A stretch of DNA of 64,000 bases, taken from assembly GCA_905250075.1 (NCBI GenBank), contig CAJNOP010000019.1, positions 1,434,408 through 1,498,407 of the forward strand. Direction: 5' to 3'. The position numbers and the translations under genes were made by a program. Below, piece after piece: positions 55,129 through 64,000 of the stretch (the first letter of the stretch is position 1; each line of letters opens with the position of its first letter). This stretch comes from Rotaria sp. Silwood1 (Eukaryota; Rotifera; Eurotatoria; Philodinida; Philodinidae). The notes under the pieces are model-generated. The model saw only the letters and a program-made list of their open reading frames with translations. It searched no databases and was not told the DNA's origin.

Positions 55129-55254
55129 ATGCAAATCAAAATGGCTTTTGCCACTATTATATCCGCATTGTCGGTCTCATATATACACGAACAAAATGCA
55201 TTTTCAAAACAATCAAGTTGGAGAACTTTTGACACCAACCATCAACGATGGTGA
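55129..55254 (+). promoter_or_regulatory. Overlapping upstream ORF in the bZIP leader
   Basis: A 41-codon frame starts at ATG 55129, has a second in-frame ATG at 55141 and ends at TGA 55252-55254. The bZIP start codon (55196) lies inside it in another frame, so the overlap is 59 nt. This is the arrangement of uORF2 of animal ATF4, which makes translation depend on eIF2-alpha phosphorylation. A six-codon frame (ATG 55100 to TAG 55120) just upstream would correspond to uORF1 if it is not removed by splicing. Confidence 0.65.
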
Positions 55255-56011
55255 TGTCAACAGTATCACTCCTATAAATCCAATATTAACATCAAATGAT
55301 TTATTTTCATTTGATGATAACGATATTTGTTTTTCTTCAGTTCTATCAAAGAAAAATGAATATGAATTGCCAACAAAAGAGAATATGAATGAAAATAGTG
55401 ATAATAATGAACAACAACAACAATATGACTTATTTTCAACATTTGAATTTCCCGTTTTAAATGAACTTGATAAAACAGGTAAAACAAAAAGAAAATTTAT
55501 GATTTTTTTCAAGACTAATTTTTATTTTTTATTAGAACTATCAATGGATTTTTTACAACTTGATAAATACATCAGTCAGTCATCAATTCCATCTCCTGAA
55601 GCGGATGTTCTTAATTCATCAATATCTGATGATTCAGCTTTTCCATGGATTGGAGAAGAATGTACAGTTGAATCTGAAAAAACAGATGATATGACTGTAC
55701 CATCATCACCATCAACGTCATCAGAAATTTCATCACCTAGAATCTCAAGAAAAAAATCAACAAAAAAAACAAGTTTATCAGCATTGGAACGTAAATTAAG
55801 AAAAAAAGATCAAAATAAAACAGCAGCTGAAAAATATCGTAAAAAGAAACAGACAGAACGAACTGAATTGATGGCTCGATATTTAAGTTTGAAAAATCAA
55901 AATCAAGAATTGAAGTTTGAGTTGGAAAATTTAACATTTCGCCTTGACAACTTCAAACAATTATTTGTTGATATACTTCATATACAAATTCCATCAAATG
56001 AATCAACTTAA
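55196..56011 (+). CDS. ATF4-like bZIP transcription factor
   Basis: Two exons (55196-55478 and 55536-56011) encode 252 residues. The bZIP domain is at the C-terminus, about 180-243: basic region RKKDQNKTAAEKYRKKKQTE, with the ATF4-type NKTAA..YR.KK core, followed by a leucine zipper (LMARYLSLKNQ, then heptad Leu/Phe to LFVDIL). The N-terminal part is acidic and Ser/Asn-rich, as expected of an activation domain, with a poly-Gln stretch. ATF4-class factors drive the integrated stress response (amino-acid synthesis, redox and ER-stress genes) as CRE/C/EBP-ATF heterodimers. ATG 55196 is the first in this frame after a stop. The 57-nt intron keeps the frame and has no stop. Other CREB/ATF families are less likely because of the basic-region sequence. 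Confidence 0.85.
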   Translation: MHFQNNQVGELLTPTINDGDVNSITPINPILTSNDLFSFDDNDICFSSVLSKKNEYELPTKENMNENSDNNEQQQQYDLFSTFEFPVLNELDKTGKTKRKFMIFFKTNFYFLLELSMDFLQLDKYISQSSIPSPEADVLNSSISDDSAFPWIGEECTVESEKTDDMTVPSSPSTSSEISSPRISRKKSTKKTSLSALERKLRKKDQNKTAAEKYRKKKQTERTELMARYLSLKNQNQELKFELENLTFRLDNFKQLFVDILHIQIPSNEST

Positions 56012-57719
56012 CAGTTTTTGAATATAACTATTTCTTGAATCATTATTACTATTGTCATGTTTTCTTTTTATTTTATTGTCGTTCGTATATTTTGTCCTTT
56101 TTTTTTCTTTCCTATCTTTTTTCTGTAGCATATTAATCTAATTAATATATGCGTTCATTTACAAAATTTTTATTTAATCAATAAATTATCTTTACCCATA
56201 ATCAAATAACCATATTAAATAAATCGATTCTTGAATTATTTTTCAAACTATACTTTATTATGTGCTGTAGTGCAAATAAAAACTTCCAAAAATGATCAGA
56301 TAAATAAATCAATCGCACATGATATGATGATGATGCTGAAAACTAGCTTTTGATCATTAAATGCATTCATACGAGAGTAATGTTAAAGTGTTTAGAGTGT
56401 TGGCATAGACGGTGAAATACCTTTAATCTAGAATAGGCTCCAATGTTTTTCCAAAACATGATGAAAGGCGATATAAAAACCAGACAAACTTCTATTTTTG
56501 TAATTCTCACTACTGAAAACATATTTCTGCAATCAGTTTTTTTCAAAATTTAGAAGATAATAAAAAATTTTACTGCAGTATTAACATTGCTAGGATATGA
56601 GTAGCGCGTACATAAAAATTTTTAGCCTAATCTTAAGTGAATAGAACAAACAGAGCTAAAAAACGCTATTCAGGACCACAAAAAAGCTATTCTAGCGTGG
56701 CTTTTGGAAATAAAATCAGAGCAGATATTGTTCAAGTCTAATTTATTGAATTTTTCTATGTGAATATGAGGAATAAGGACATACTTGATCGTAGATATAT
56801 ATTTATTCGATTGATAACACTAAAAGATTTTTCAGCTTTAGCTGCTGTTTTGGAAACTGTTACATATAAACGTATTAGTGTACTAAAGTCACTGAACACA
56901 GTTTTGTCAAAACACCGTACATTGCATATCAGTCGATACAAAATAAATAATGGTTTTTCAAGAAGTTGATCGACAGCAACAAAGTTATTAGTAACTCGGT
57001 AAATTGAAGGTTAATAAGTTAACAATAGCTTGGTTACTGAAAGTTATTTATTTATCGACAGCTTTGACCTACTTATTCACTAGCTATCAGATAACTTTTA
57101 AGATACCTAGTTAATTTTGAAATTTGTTTGAACTTGACTTTAGAAGCCATTTGGAAGCAAGTTACTTAGGTTAATACTAACGTAAGCGTTGCTCAGTTAC
57201 CAGTAAACAAGTAAATTCGAAGCTGTCCAATTAATAGTAAAGTAAAGATATGATATTGCCCATATTCTATATTGTTGCTAAGAAACTGAATTCCTTTGAT
57301 ACACTAGAAAAACTACAGAACACGGACATCGTATTTAAAGTTTTTCATAATTATAATGCATTTTGTAAATCGATATAATATTCTGGATTAGCATGAAGAA
57401 CTACATCAAATACTATTGGCTTTATTGCAAAGCAAGGGGGGAAAAGCGGATCCTGGATCCTGATGAATTGTAGAATAAATTATTTCAAATGTACAAAAGC
57501 GAGGGTGGAAAAAGCTGATACTAATGGATATCAGGATTCATTAAGGTCCGAAGAAACTAAGTGGAAAAAGGGGAAAGTAACTTCAGAATTTTGTGACTAA
57601 GAAGAAAAAAAGATCCAGACCACTGAGATGCTTATATCTCGGTAACTTTTGGCATATCTTGATGAATTTTGCGCGCTGTTTTATTCATCAAGATGTATGT
57701 TTCCTGTATCGATTTGATA
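56012..57719. other. Repeat-rich intergenic DNA
   Basis: About 1.7 kb holding the hAT remnant (listed separately) and unrelated AT-rich sequence. Near 57430-57450 a doubled GGATCCTGGATCCTGAT recalls the GGATCC-rich block at 61.7 kb. No intact gene. Confidence 0.5.
56756..56941 (-). pseudogene. hAT-family transposase remnant (C-terminal dimerisation region)
   Basis: A 61-codon open frame includes LYVTVSKTAAKAEKSFSVIN followed by RINIYLRSSMS. This matches the hAT C-terminal motif (..S.A..ERSFS.L..IKT.LRS.M). The rest of the transposase, its zinc finger and catalytic residues are not seen, and the frame closes soon after. It is a fossil fragment. Confidence 0.7.
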
Positions 57720-58102
57720 TTCCCTCGACTGTAGGGAGGATCATGTGAAAAAAAAGTTTGTGGCCGCCCTTGTAACAAAGGTCAAAAAACATATGTGAGA
57801 GGTTAGCTTATTTTAAGACTTTTCGACGTTTTGATGGAACTTTGCTGTAGGTTATCGAGGGCCCAGAATCCGAATCGGAACTCGTTCTTTTTGACCGAGC
57901 TTCCATTGGTCGGGAACCGGCCAATCAGAAACAAGCTTTTTTATTTTAAGACTTTTCGACGTTTTGATGGAACTTTGCTGTAGGTTATCGAGGGCCCAGA
58001 ATCTGAATCCGAAGTCGTTTTTTTGGCCGAGCTTTCATTGATCGGGAACCGGTCAGTGAGAAACGAGCTTTTATATTTTAAGACTTTTCGACGTTTTGAT
58101 GG
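57720..58102 (+). repeat. Subtelomere-like tandem units, left copy
   Basis: Starts with CCCTCGACTGTAGGGAGG, then GGTCAAAAAACAT and GAGAGGTTAGC, then two full units of about 130 bp each beginning TTATTTTAAGACTTTTCGAC and a third cut after TTTTGATGG. At that point telomeric repeats begin. The same units occur inverted at 63.5-63.96 kb. Confidence 0.88.
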
Positions 58103-58272
58103 GTGTGGGGTGTGGGTGGGTGTGGGTGTGAGTGTGGGTGTAGCCGTGGGTGTGGATATCTTCTCATCACCCACACCCTCACCCACCCACACCCACACCC
58201 ACCCACACACACCGACACCCCACCCACCCACACCACCCACACCCACACCCCTCCACACCCACACCCACACCC
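58101..58272. repeat. Interstitial telomeric array, head-to-head (TGTGGG)n/(CCCACA)n
   Basis: A G-rich arm of about 55 nt (degenerate GTGTGGG) is followed by a 12-nt spacer (ATATCTTCTCAT) and a C-rich arm of about 105 nt (CACCCACAC variants). TGTGGG is the bdelloid telomere repeat. Open frames through it (Val-Trp-Gly or His-Thr-Pro repeats) are artefacts. Confidence 0.9.
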
Positions 58273-58617
58273 AAACAACGTGTGCATAGGTCATGACGAA
58301 AAAAATTTTTAAATTGGAGTCACCACAAGTTATTTTGTCGATTGGAGAAGCGACATGATATGCGATTGTCGCATTAAGTTAACTCGTCTCAAAAAGATGA
58401 GTTAACTCTGTTTTAGCGTTTTACGCAATCTCATTGGTTAACTTTGTTTTATTTTTTTCAGTGTGTTCGGGGCCTTACTTATCAAAGCTGTACTTTTTCT
58501 TCGTTTTTTTCGGCAGGGACATCCATTCATTTTATTGAACGGCGTCAATGAACAACAAAGAAACAATGAATACATATATATAAACGCATCTAAAGCATTA
58601 CGTCAATCAAAATTAGA

Positions 58618-60401
58618 ATGTGTGAGTCAAGCGTTACCCTGTTTGATTTACCTAATGAAATGTTACTTCTTATTCTGAAGAAGCTTAACAATATGGATGT
58701 TCTCTATTCATTATTTGGTATTGATAATCAACGACTTGATGCTATAATACAAAGCAAAGCTTTCATTAAGACTCTCAATTTTGTATTAACAACGACAAGT
58801 AATGATGTTTTGCCGATTGCTGATTCGATAGTTAATCGATACTGCATTGATATCTTGCCTAAAATAAATTACAATGTTAGATCCCTTATTCTTGAATCAG
58901 AGTCTATGGAACGTATTCTACTCGCTGCTGGTTTTCCTAATTTAACTGAACTTAAACTGTATAATGTTGACGATTATATTGTTTCACATTATTTTACAGG
59001 TAAGCAATTTCCGTATTCAAGTAAAGAAAAAGATTTCATTGAAAACAGTATAAATATTGCACAATATTTGATTGTTCTTTATTTAGTCGAATCACCATTT
59101 CGACGTATTTTTCAACCACAAATAACAGATCTTATTCTTGTATACAAGAACGATATTAACATATTATTAATGAATAAAAATGCAAAATTTGTGTACGAAT
59201 ATACTTTCAAACTGTTTGAAAATCTGAAACACTTATCTGTTATCGGATTACCGCCAATTTTCTCGGTTAATTATATATCTTTGGCTACTTGTTTCTCTTC
59301 AAATCTTTACAAATTATGTCTTCATATCAATACTTTTGAAGATTGTTTTGCTTTACTTGATGGTCGTCTCAAACATCTGTCTATGTTGATTGTTAATATA
59401 AATAGTACAGAATATCATCCATCAGTTGTTTACAATATTGTAAGTTTATATACGATTAGATAGATTTTATCAAGTTAAAGTATTTCGATTTATATTATCG
59501 TATTTTTTTCTAATGGATAACAATATATTAAGAAATACTGGTTTGTACTTTTTAGGATATGCTGCCTAATATGAAATATTTCTCGTTAACCTGTCGTTGT
59601 TCCAATGATGAATATGATACTCATGTTGTACCTCTTCTTCGTCGTATGTTTAATCTTGAAGAATTAAATTTGAATATTATTAATGAGAAACGAAGTTCAT
59701 TTGTCGATGGCACTCAAATTAACGAAAAAATTCTTATTCATATGCCACCACTTTCTAAATTTACATTTTATATTAGTACCAAAACTAAACGAAAGCATAT
59801 GGTTCATCACTTATCGAACCACGATATTGAACAAACTTTTTTTAACATAGGATATGAACAAGTATGCTGTTTTCTAACTCGAATTACCACTAGTGCTATA
59901 TGCAATATTTTTTCATTACCGTTTGTATTTGATTATCTTGAATATGTTGGAAATACTTTGCCATCAATGACTTTTAGTCGTGTTACTAAATTGATGGTGC
60001 ATGATATACTTCCATTTTCGCATGAATTTTTCATAGGAATTGCTCGCTTTTTCCCATTACTTAAAACAATGCGTGTTCTTAATATTCATCCACAGTTACA
60101 GATGTCACACAAATTGAATTCGAATGATAATCAATTGCATTCAATTGTTGAATATCCTTTCCTTATATCGCTTTCTCTCTTCTATACTCATATTGATTAT
60201 GTCGAACAGTTTCTCAATAAAACAAAAACACATTTACCTCGTTTTACTGAATTAACAGTCGATTATGATCAATTAAGAATTGTTACAGAAAACTTCACAA
60301 GAGATACAACACGTCTTAATTGTGTTAATGTGAAAAAATTAATTTTTGAAAAGTCAATTGTACATTCAAAAGATTTTTATACTTATTTTCCTTTGTTGTA
60401 A
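58618..60401 (+). CDS. F-box protein
   Basis: Two exons (58618-59439 and 59556-60401; acceptor TTTTTAG|GATATG) join in phase to give 555 residues. The N-terminus SSVTLFDLPNEMLLLILKKL, followed by MDVLYSLFGI, is an F-box (about residues 6-45), which binds Skp1 in SCF ubiquitin ligases. The rest is built of leucine-rich strands such as FPNLTELKLY, FENLKHLSVIGLP and MFNLEELNLNI, a degenerate LRR-like substrate-recognition region. The final TTGTTGTAAGTTT could also be read as a splice donor, so a further short exon is possible. The gene is intact although it sits between inverted subtelomere-like repeats and telomeric arrays. Substrate unknown. Confidence 0.82.
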
Positions 60402-60881
60402 GTTTGTTTTTGTTCTGATGAAGTTAATAAAAGAAATAGTTCTTTTTTTGTTTTTATTAATGCTCTTTTATTGTTATATAATGGTTAGGTATTAGAATTT
60501 AAAAAAATAATTTAATGCTTTTCTAGTATTATTAAATTAACATTAATTAATACACAATATATATATATATGTTAGCACTATTAATGTAATATAATGCCAA
60601 GATTAATGCTAAGTCGACACCTTTATAAGTAAGAAAATTTGATATTGTTGTTCACTTGTCAGTTCTGCAACTAATATAATATTTTAATATACGATTTGTT
60701 GTTTGTTAGTGTTGATTTTGAATCTATCATATAGCAAACACAAAAATAAAAACGCTTGCTTTCTTTCGGTTCATATATAATTCAATAAAATTTAACCTAC
60801 TCCATTATATTATATATATAATTTGTGAAACATGTCAAATTCAACAATAAATATATGTTTAAAGTTCTTTTTTTTCGTCTG
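60402..60881. other. Non-coding region after the F-box gene
   Basis: AT-rich, with a (TA)n run near 60558 and candidate AATAAA signals. No gene seen. Confidence 0.45.
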
Positions 60882-61030
60882 TATATGTTGTAGAGAGAAT
60901 TGGAATCCAGTCAAATTTAGAATTAGCCTAGTCAGAATTGGAATATCACTACAAAAAAATATAAAAATTCCAATATTGACTAGACAAATTCTAAATTTGA
61001 CTGGATTCGAATTCTGTCTAATAACATATA
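60882..61030. repeat. MITE-like inverted repeat
   Basis: Arms of about 63 nt (60882-60944 and 60967-61030) around a 22-nt spacer. The left TATATGTTGTAGAGAGAATT, GGAATCCAGTCAAATTTAGA pairs with the right after reverse complement, TATATGTTATTAGACAGAATT, CGAATCCAGTCAAATTTAGA. Mismatches are few, so it is younger than the dynein-intron elements. Confidence 0.85.
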
Positions 61031-61739
61031 TTTAATAATCGTAATAAAATAAAATAATATGAAAAATATTTACTTGAATAATTAAAGTAAATTGATGTTA
61101 TTTTTATAAAATATTATATTATTATGTGTAGAATAAATTATTTTCATGTGAATTTGCATCATTAATCATTATAATGCGTAAAATTAATATAAACTGGCAT
61201 GTGATTAAATATATTTACTGAGTCAACCAGCCAGGTCATTCTTTTAAAATCATAAGAGAGATATGTCACATGTATGAAAAGGTAAACTTACTGATCTTAG
61301 TAAATATATTGCGCATATTAAAAAATTGACATACGCAAATGAAATGAGCATTTTTTTTCATAGTTTAATAAGTATGTGTTTTGAATACTTATATTAAACA
61401 ATTATTTTCATTCATATTTGAATCTTTACTGAATTCGCATAATGATTCTCTTTGTTTTAAAATATTTTTAATGATTATTATTATTATTACACTATTTTCT
61501 ATAATGTATGGTGTGATTAGATAATATGTCGTAGCAATCACGCGTATGAGGACCTGGCAAGGGGAAAATAACGATTTATGATTTTGTGATTTAAAACGAG
61601 TTTAAATGATTTAGAAAGAGTTCTTGTAGTTTAAAATAATAAAAAGAATTTTCATCAGTGAATAAACATTTGAAGTTATTTACCCTTGTTAGGTATGGGT
61701 CGAAGAACAGATAAAATTCAAAATGGTTTTATTCCCAGG

Positions 61740-62400
61740 TCGATCATTCCGATTATCGGATCCTGCAGGGATCCGTGAAACAGAATCATGTCGGAATCCG
61801 ACGAATCTTTTCGGATCCTACAGTCACAATTGCATAGGATTTGATAGGATTCCGACATCCGAAAAAACTCTGAAAATTAATGTTGTAGTTTATGACTTAT
61901 TAAATGAATGCTAGTTAAATGAGCAGTCGGAAATAGTACCGTCGGATTCGTTAATGATTTCGTCTCACGGAATCCGATATGGATTTTGTCGGGCGATCAG
62001 ATCTTATAAGATCCGATCGTATTGGTTATCAGATTGATGCATCTGGGGTGGACTAAACTTAAAATCACCTGAAATCATCGGAAATCATTTGAAATGACGA
62101 AATCACAAAGTCAGGTTGTTCACCTTTGACTTTACCCCATAATAAATGCTTAACATTAAGCTTTTGACTTTCAAACAACTTAGAAGCTGATTGCACTTCT
62201 ATTTTCTGTCGAAAGAGCAAGAAGGAACAAACTGACTTTGTAATTTCGTGATTTCAGATGATTTTGATTTTAATAGCCGTTTAAAATCAATCGGAAGTCA
62301 CTTGAAATCATCAGAAATCATTTGATTTTATTTTAAATCACATAAAATCAGTCGGAATTATCTGAAATATCTCAGAAATTTCAAATGGTTTCAATAAATT
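61740..62400. repeat. GGATCC/GGAATCC-rich block and short-period GAAATCA repeats
   Basis: The first half (61740-62040) is dense in TCGGATCC, GTCGGAATCCGAC and AGATCCGATC words, including CGGATCCTGCAGGGATCCG at 61757-61775, a near-perfect palindrome. The second half (about 62065-62110 and 62283-62400) repeats GAAATCATC/GAAATCATTT about every 10 bp. Neither half codes for protein. Confidence 0.7.
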
Positions 62401-62428
62401 GCAATTAAAATCTGTTTATTTCTCCTTT

Positions 62429-62501
62429 GGTGGGTGTGGCTGTGGGTGTGAATCTTCGATTTCTCTATACCCACACCCCACACCCACACCCACACCCACA
62501 C
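62429..62501. repeat. Second telomeric-repeat hairpin array
   Basis: A G-rich arm of 22 nt (GGTGGGTGTGGCTGTGGGTGTG) reads into a 19-nt spacer and then a 32-nt C-rich arm (ACCCACACCCCACACCC...). The order is the same as at 58.1 kb. Confidence 0.85.
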
Positions 62502-62874
62502 TCGCTTAACCCTCGACTGAATTCAATCTTGTTATCATCTGTTATCGTTTTCTAAGTTCTGCTGTAACAATTATTGTGCAACACGTGCACATACGAAAAT
62601 CTGTCTATAGCATTGTCAGTGATGACCATTTTGTAAAATATTCGGACCTTTCTATTTTCCATTCTGAACTTCTAAGATTTACTTAAGCAAACAGCTCGCA
62701 GTCGATTGTCACGATTGAACTAAACCCATCTCGCAATTCCCTCAGATCGTAGTCCGACGATGTTTCTGTTTCCTCTCAAATTTTCACTTTTGTCTACGAC
62801 TATTTATATTTCCGAATCCTACTTACAAGAGCTAGATGTCGAAAACAACTGACCATCGATCTTTTGGTCTATGC

Positions 62875-62938
62875 GTTTTTGACCCTGCCACATACAAACT
62901 TATTTTATTTCATATGACCCTCTCTTCAATCGAGGGAA
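62875..62938 (-). repeat. Partial copy of the subtelomere-like outer end
   Basis: TTTTTGACCCTGCCAC, ATTTTATTTCATATGACCCT and CTCTTCAATCGAGGGAA match 63890-63959 in the same orientation, but no tandem units follow next to it. Confidence 0.7.
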
Positions 62939-63469
62939 CAGGACAGATCAATTGATGGAATCTAAGACTCTGGAACTAGCCAGGCTATTATGTTTTTACC
63001 ACATTACACTTCTTTCAGTAGAGGGCTTAGCGACCGAAAAGTCCCGTTACTTGTTTCGATAGGTATCATAGTAATTATCTTAGCAATTACATAAGAAATC
63101 ATCAACTCTATTTGAAGCAAATTCTTATACGGGCTTTCATTATAGATTAGAAAATTGTTTTCTGTTTAGTTCTCGGTTCCATTTTCTAGGAAACACGAAG
63201 CTCTAGTCATATGTCTCGTTTCTTGAAGTGCTGTATTTGCTATAAGAAAACGAGGGAACGATGTTTCTTTCATAGTTCCAGAAAATACAGCTTCCATCCG
63301 CATGATATTCAGACAAACACTGAGACTTCAGCATTTCAAGATACTTCACCTCTTCGATTCCGTCTTTTCTTGCCTACCCCATAAAGCTGAAGAAAATTTC
63401 GACTTCTCTCACTTACGTCCTCCTTCACATTATCAATTGTACGTGAATTTTAAATTATTTCGATCAGCG
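62939..63469. other. Non-coding, repeat-derived sequence
   Basis: No gene seen. CTTTCAGTAGAGGGCTTAGCG near 63013 is a further decayed echo of the CTCTTCAGTCGAGGG motif. Confidence 0.4.
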
Positions 63470-63959
63470 CAAACAAGCTCGCCTCTAATTGGCCCCTTCC
63501 TGACCAATGAAAGCTCGACCAAAAAAAGTGACTTCGTATTCGTATAGCGGGCTATCGACAACCTACGGCAAAGTTCGATCAGAAGCTCCAAAAGCCTAAA
63601 AGAAGAAAGCTCGCCTCTAATTAACCCCTTCCCGACCAATGAAAGCTCGGCCAAAAAAAGCGACTTCGTATTCGAATGTCGGACCCTCGATAACCTATAG
63701 CAAAGTTCGATCAAACCGGCCAAAAGTCTTAAAATAAGAAAGTTCGTTTCTGATTGGCTGGCTAGCGACCAATCAAACCTCGGCCAAAGAAATGGGCTTC
63801 GGATTCGGATTCAGAGCCCTCAATAACCTATAGCAAAGTTCCATCAAAACGGTCAAAAGTCTTAAAATAAGCTAACCTCTCATGAATGTTTTTTTGACCC
63901 CAATCAATCAAGCAAACAAACGCATTTTATTTCGTATGACCCTCTCTTCAGTCGAGGGA
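63470..63959 (-). repeat. Subtelomere-like tandem units, right copy (inverted)
   Basis: Read in reverse complement it gives CCCTCGACTGAAGAGAGGGTCAT, GGTCAAAAAAACAT and GAGAGGTTAGC, then at least three units starting TTATTTTAAGACTTTTG or similar, each with TTTGATCGAACTTTGC and GGCCGAGCTTTCATTGGTC. It mirrors 57720-58102; small open frames across it are repeat artefacts. Confidence 0.88.
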
Positions 63960-64000
63960 ACAAAGTTATGAAAATATAAGTAGAGTACATAAGGATCAAC

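Noticed and set aside
57941..58312. Overlapping long open frames rich in Val-Trp-Gly or His-Thr-Pro
   Set aside because: They run through degenerate TGTGGG/CCCACA telomeric repeats, which lack stops in several frames; no start context, domain or splice support.
63302..63723. Open frames on both strands near the right edge
   Set aside because: They cover the inverted tandem units and repeat internally (ELSLV.KG.IRGEL); no protein family.
57720..63959. Athena/terminon or other retroelement as the carrier of the telomeric repeats
   Set aside because: No reverse transcriptase, endonuclease or integrase motif could be read in the interval, so the element type is left open.

Overview
The window reads as animal nuclear DNA, most likely from a bdelloid rotifer. 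It is AT-rich, with intron-containing metazoan genes whose introns are often only about 47-116 nt and have ordinary GT-AG ends. The clearest lineage clue is arrays of TGTGGG/CCCACA at about 58.1 and 62.4 kb; TGTGGG is the known bdelloid telomeric repeat. Nothing bacterial, no CRISPR array and no convincing tRNA or rRNA gene was seen. A run of exactly 100 N (24906-25005) marks a scaffold gap.

Layout. (1) 1-2038, minus: SLC1-family excitatory amino acid transporter, cut by the window edge. (2) 6421-9078, plus: MINDY-type (FAM63) deubiquitinase, seven exons, convergent with a Shisa-like membrane protein (9248-10118, minus). (3) 11311-11553, plus: 80-residue WWE-domain protein. (4) 16243-22602: two BarH-like homeobox genes head to head, 3.4 kb apart. 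(5) 26283-54167, minus: a very large multi-exon axonemal dynein heavy chain that matches DNAH2 (inner-arm dynein f/I1 beta). It carries the tail, AAA1-AAA5 and the stalk, but stops at an intact splice donor just before AAA6, next to a repeat and the scaffold gap. Most of its long introns contain a diverged inverted-repeat (foldback) sequence. (6) 55129-56011, plus: ATF4-like bZIP factor with an overlapping out-of-frame upstream ORF. (7) 56-64 kb: repeat-rich, subtelomere-like DNA with a hAT transposase remnant, about 130-bp tandem units in inverted orientation at both ends (57.7-58.1 and 63.5-63.96 kb), two head-to-head telomeric-repeat arrays, a MITE-like inverted repeat and one F-box gene.

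The genes do not form one pathway. The conserved part is ordinary euchromatin: neuronal transport, ubiquitin editing, developmental transcription factors, ciliary motility and stress transcription. The last 8 kb looks like a relic of chromosome-end rearrangement. The best leads are the head-to-head telomeric array abutting a truncated subtelomeric unit, the series of foldback-filled dynein introns, the ATF4-style uORF, the missing dynein C-terminus and the divergent Bar gene pair. Family names come from reading motifs by eye; no database search was run.
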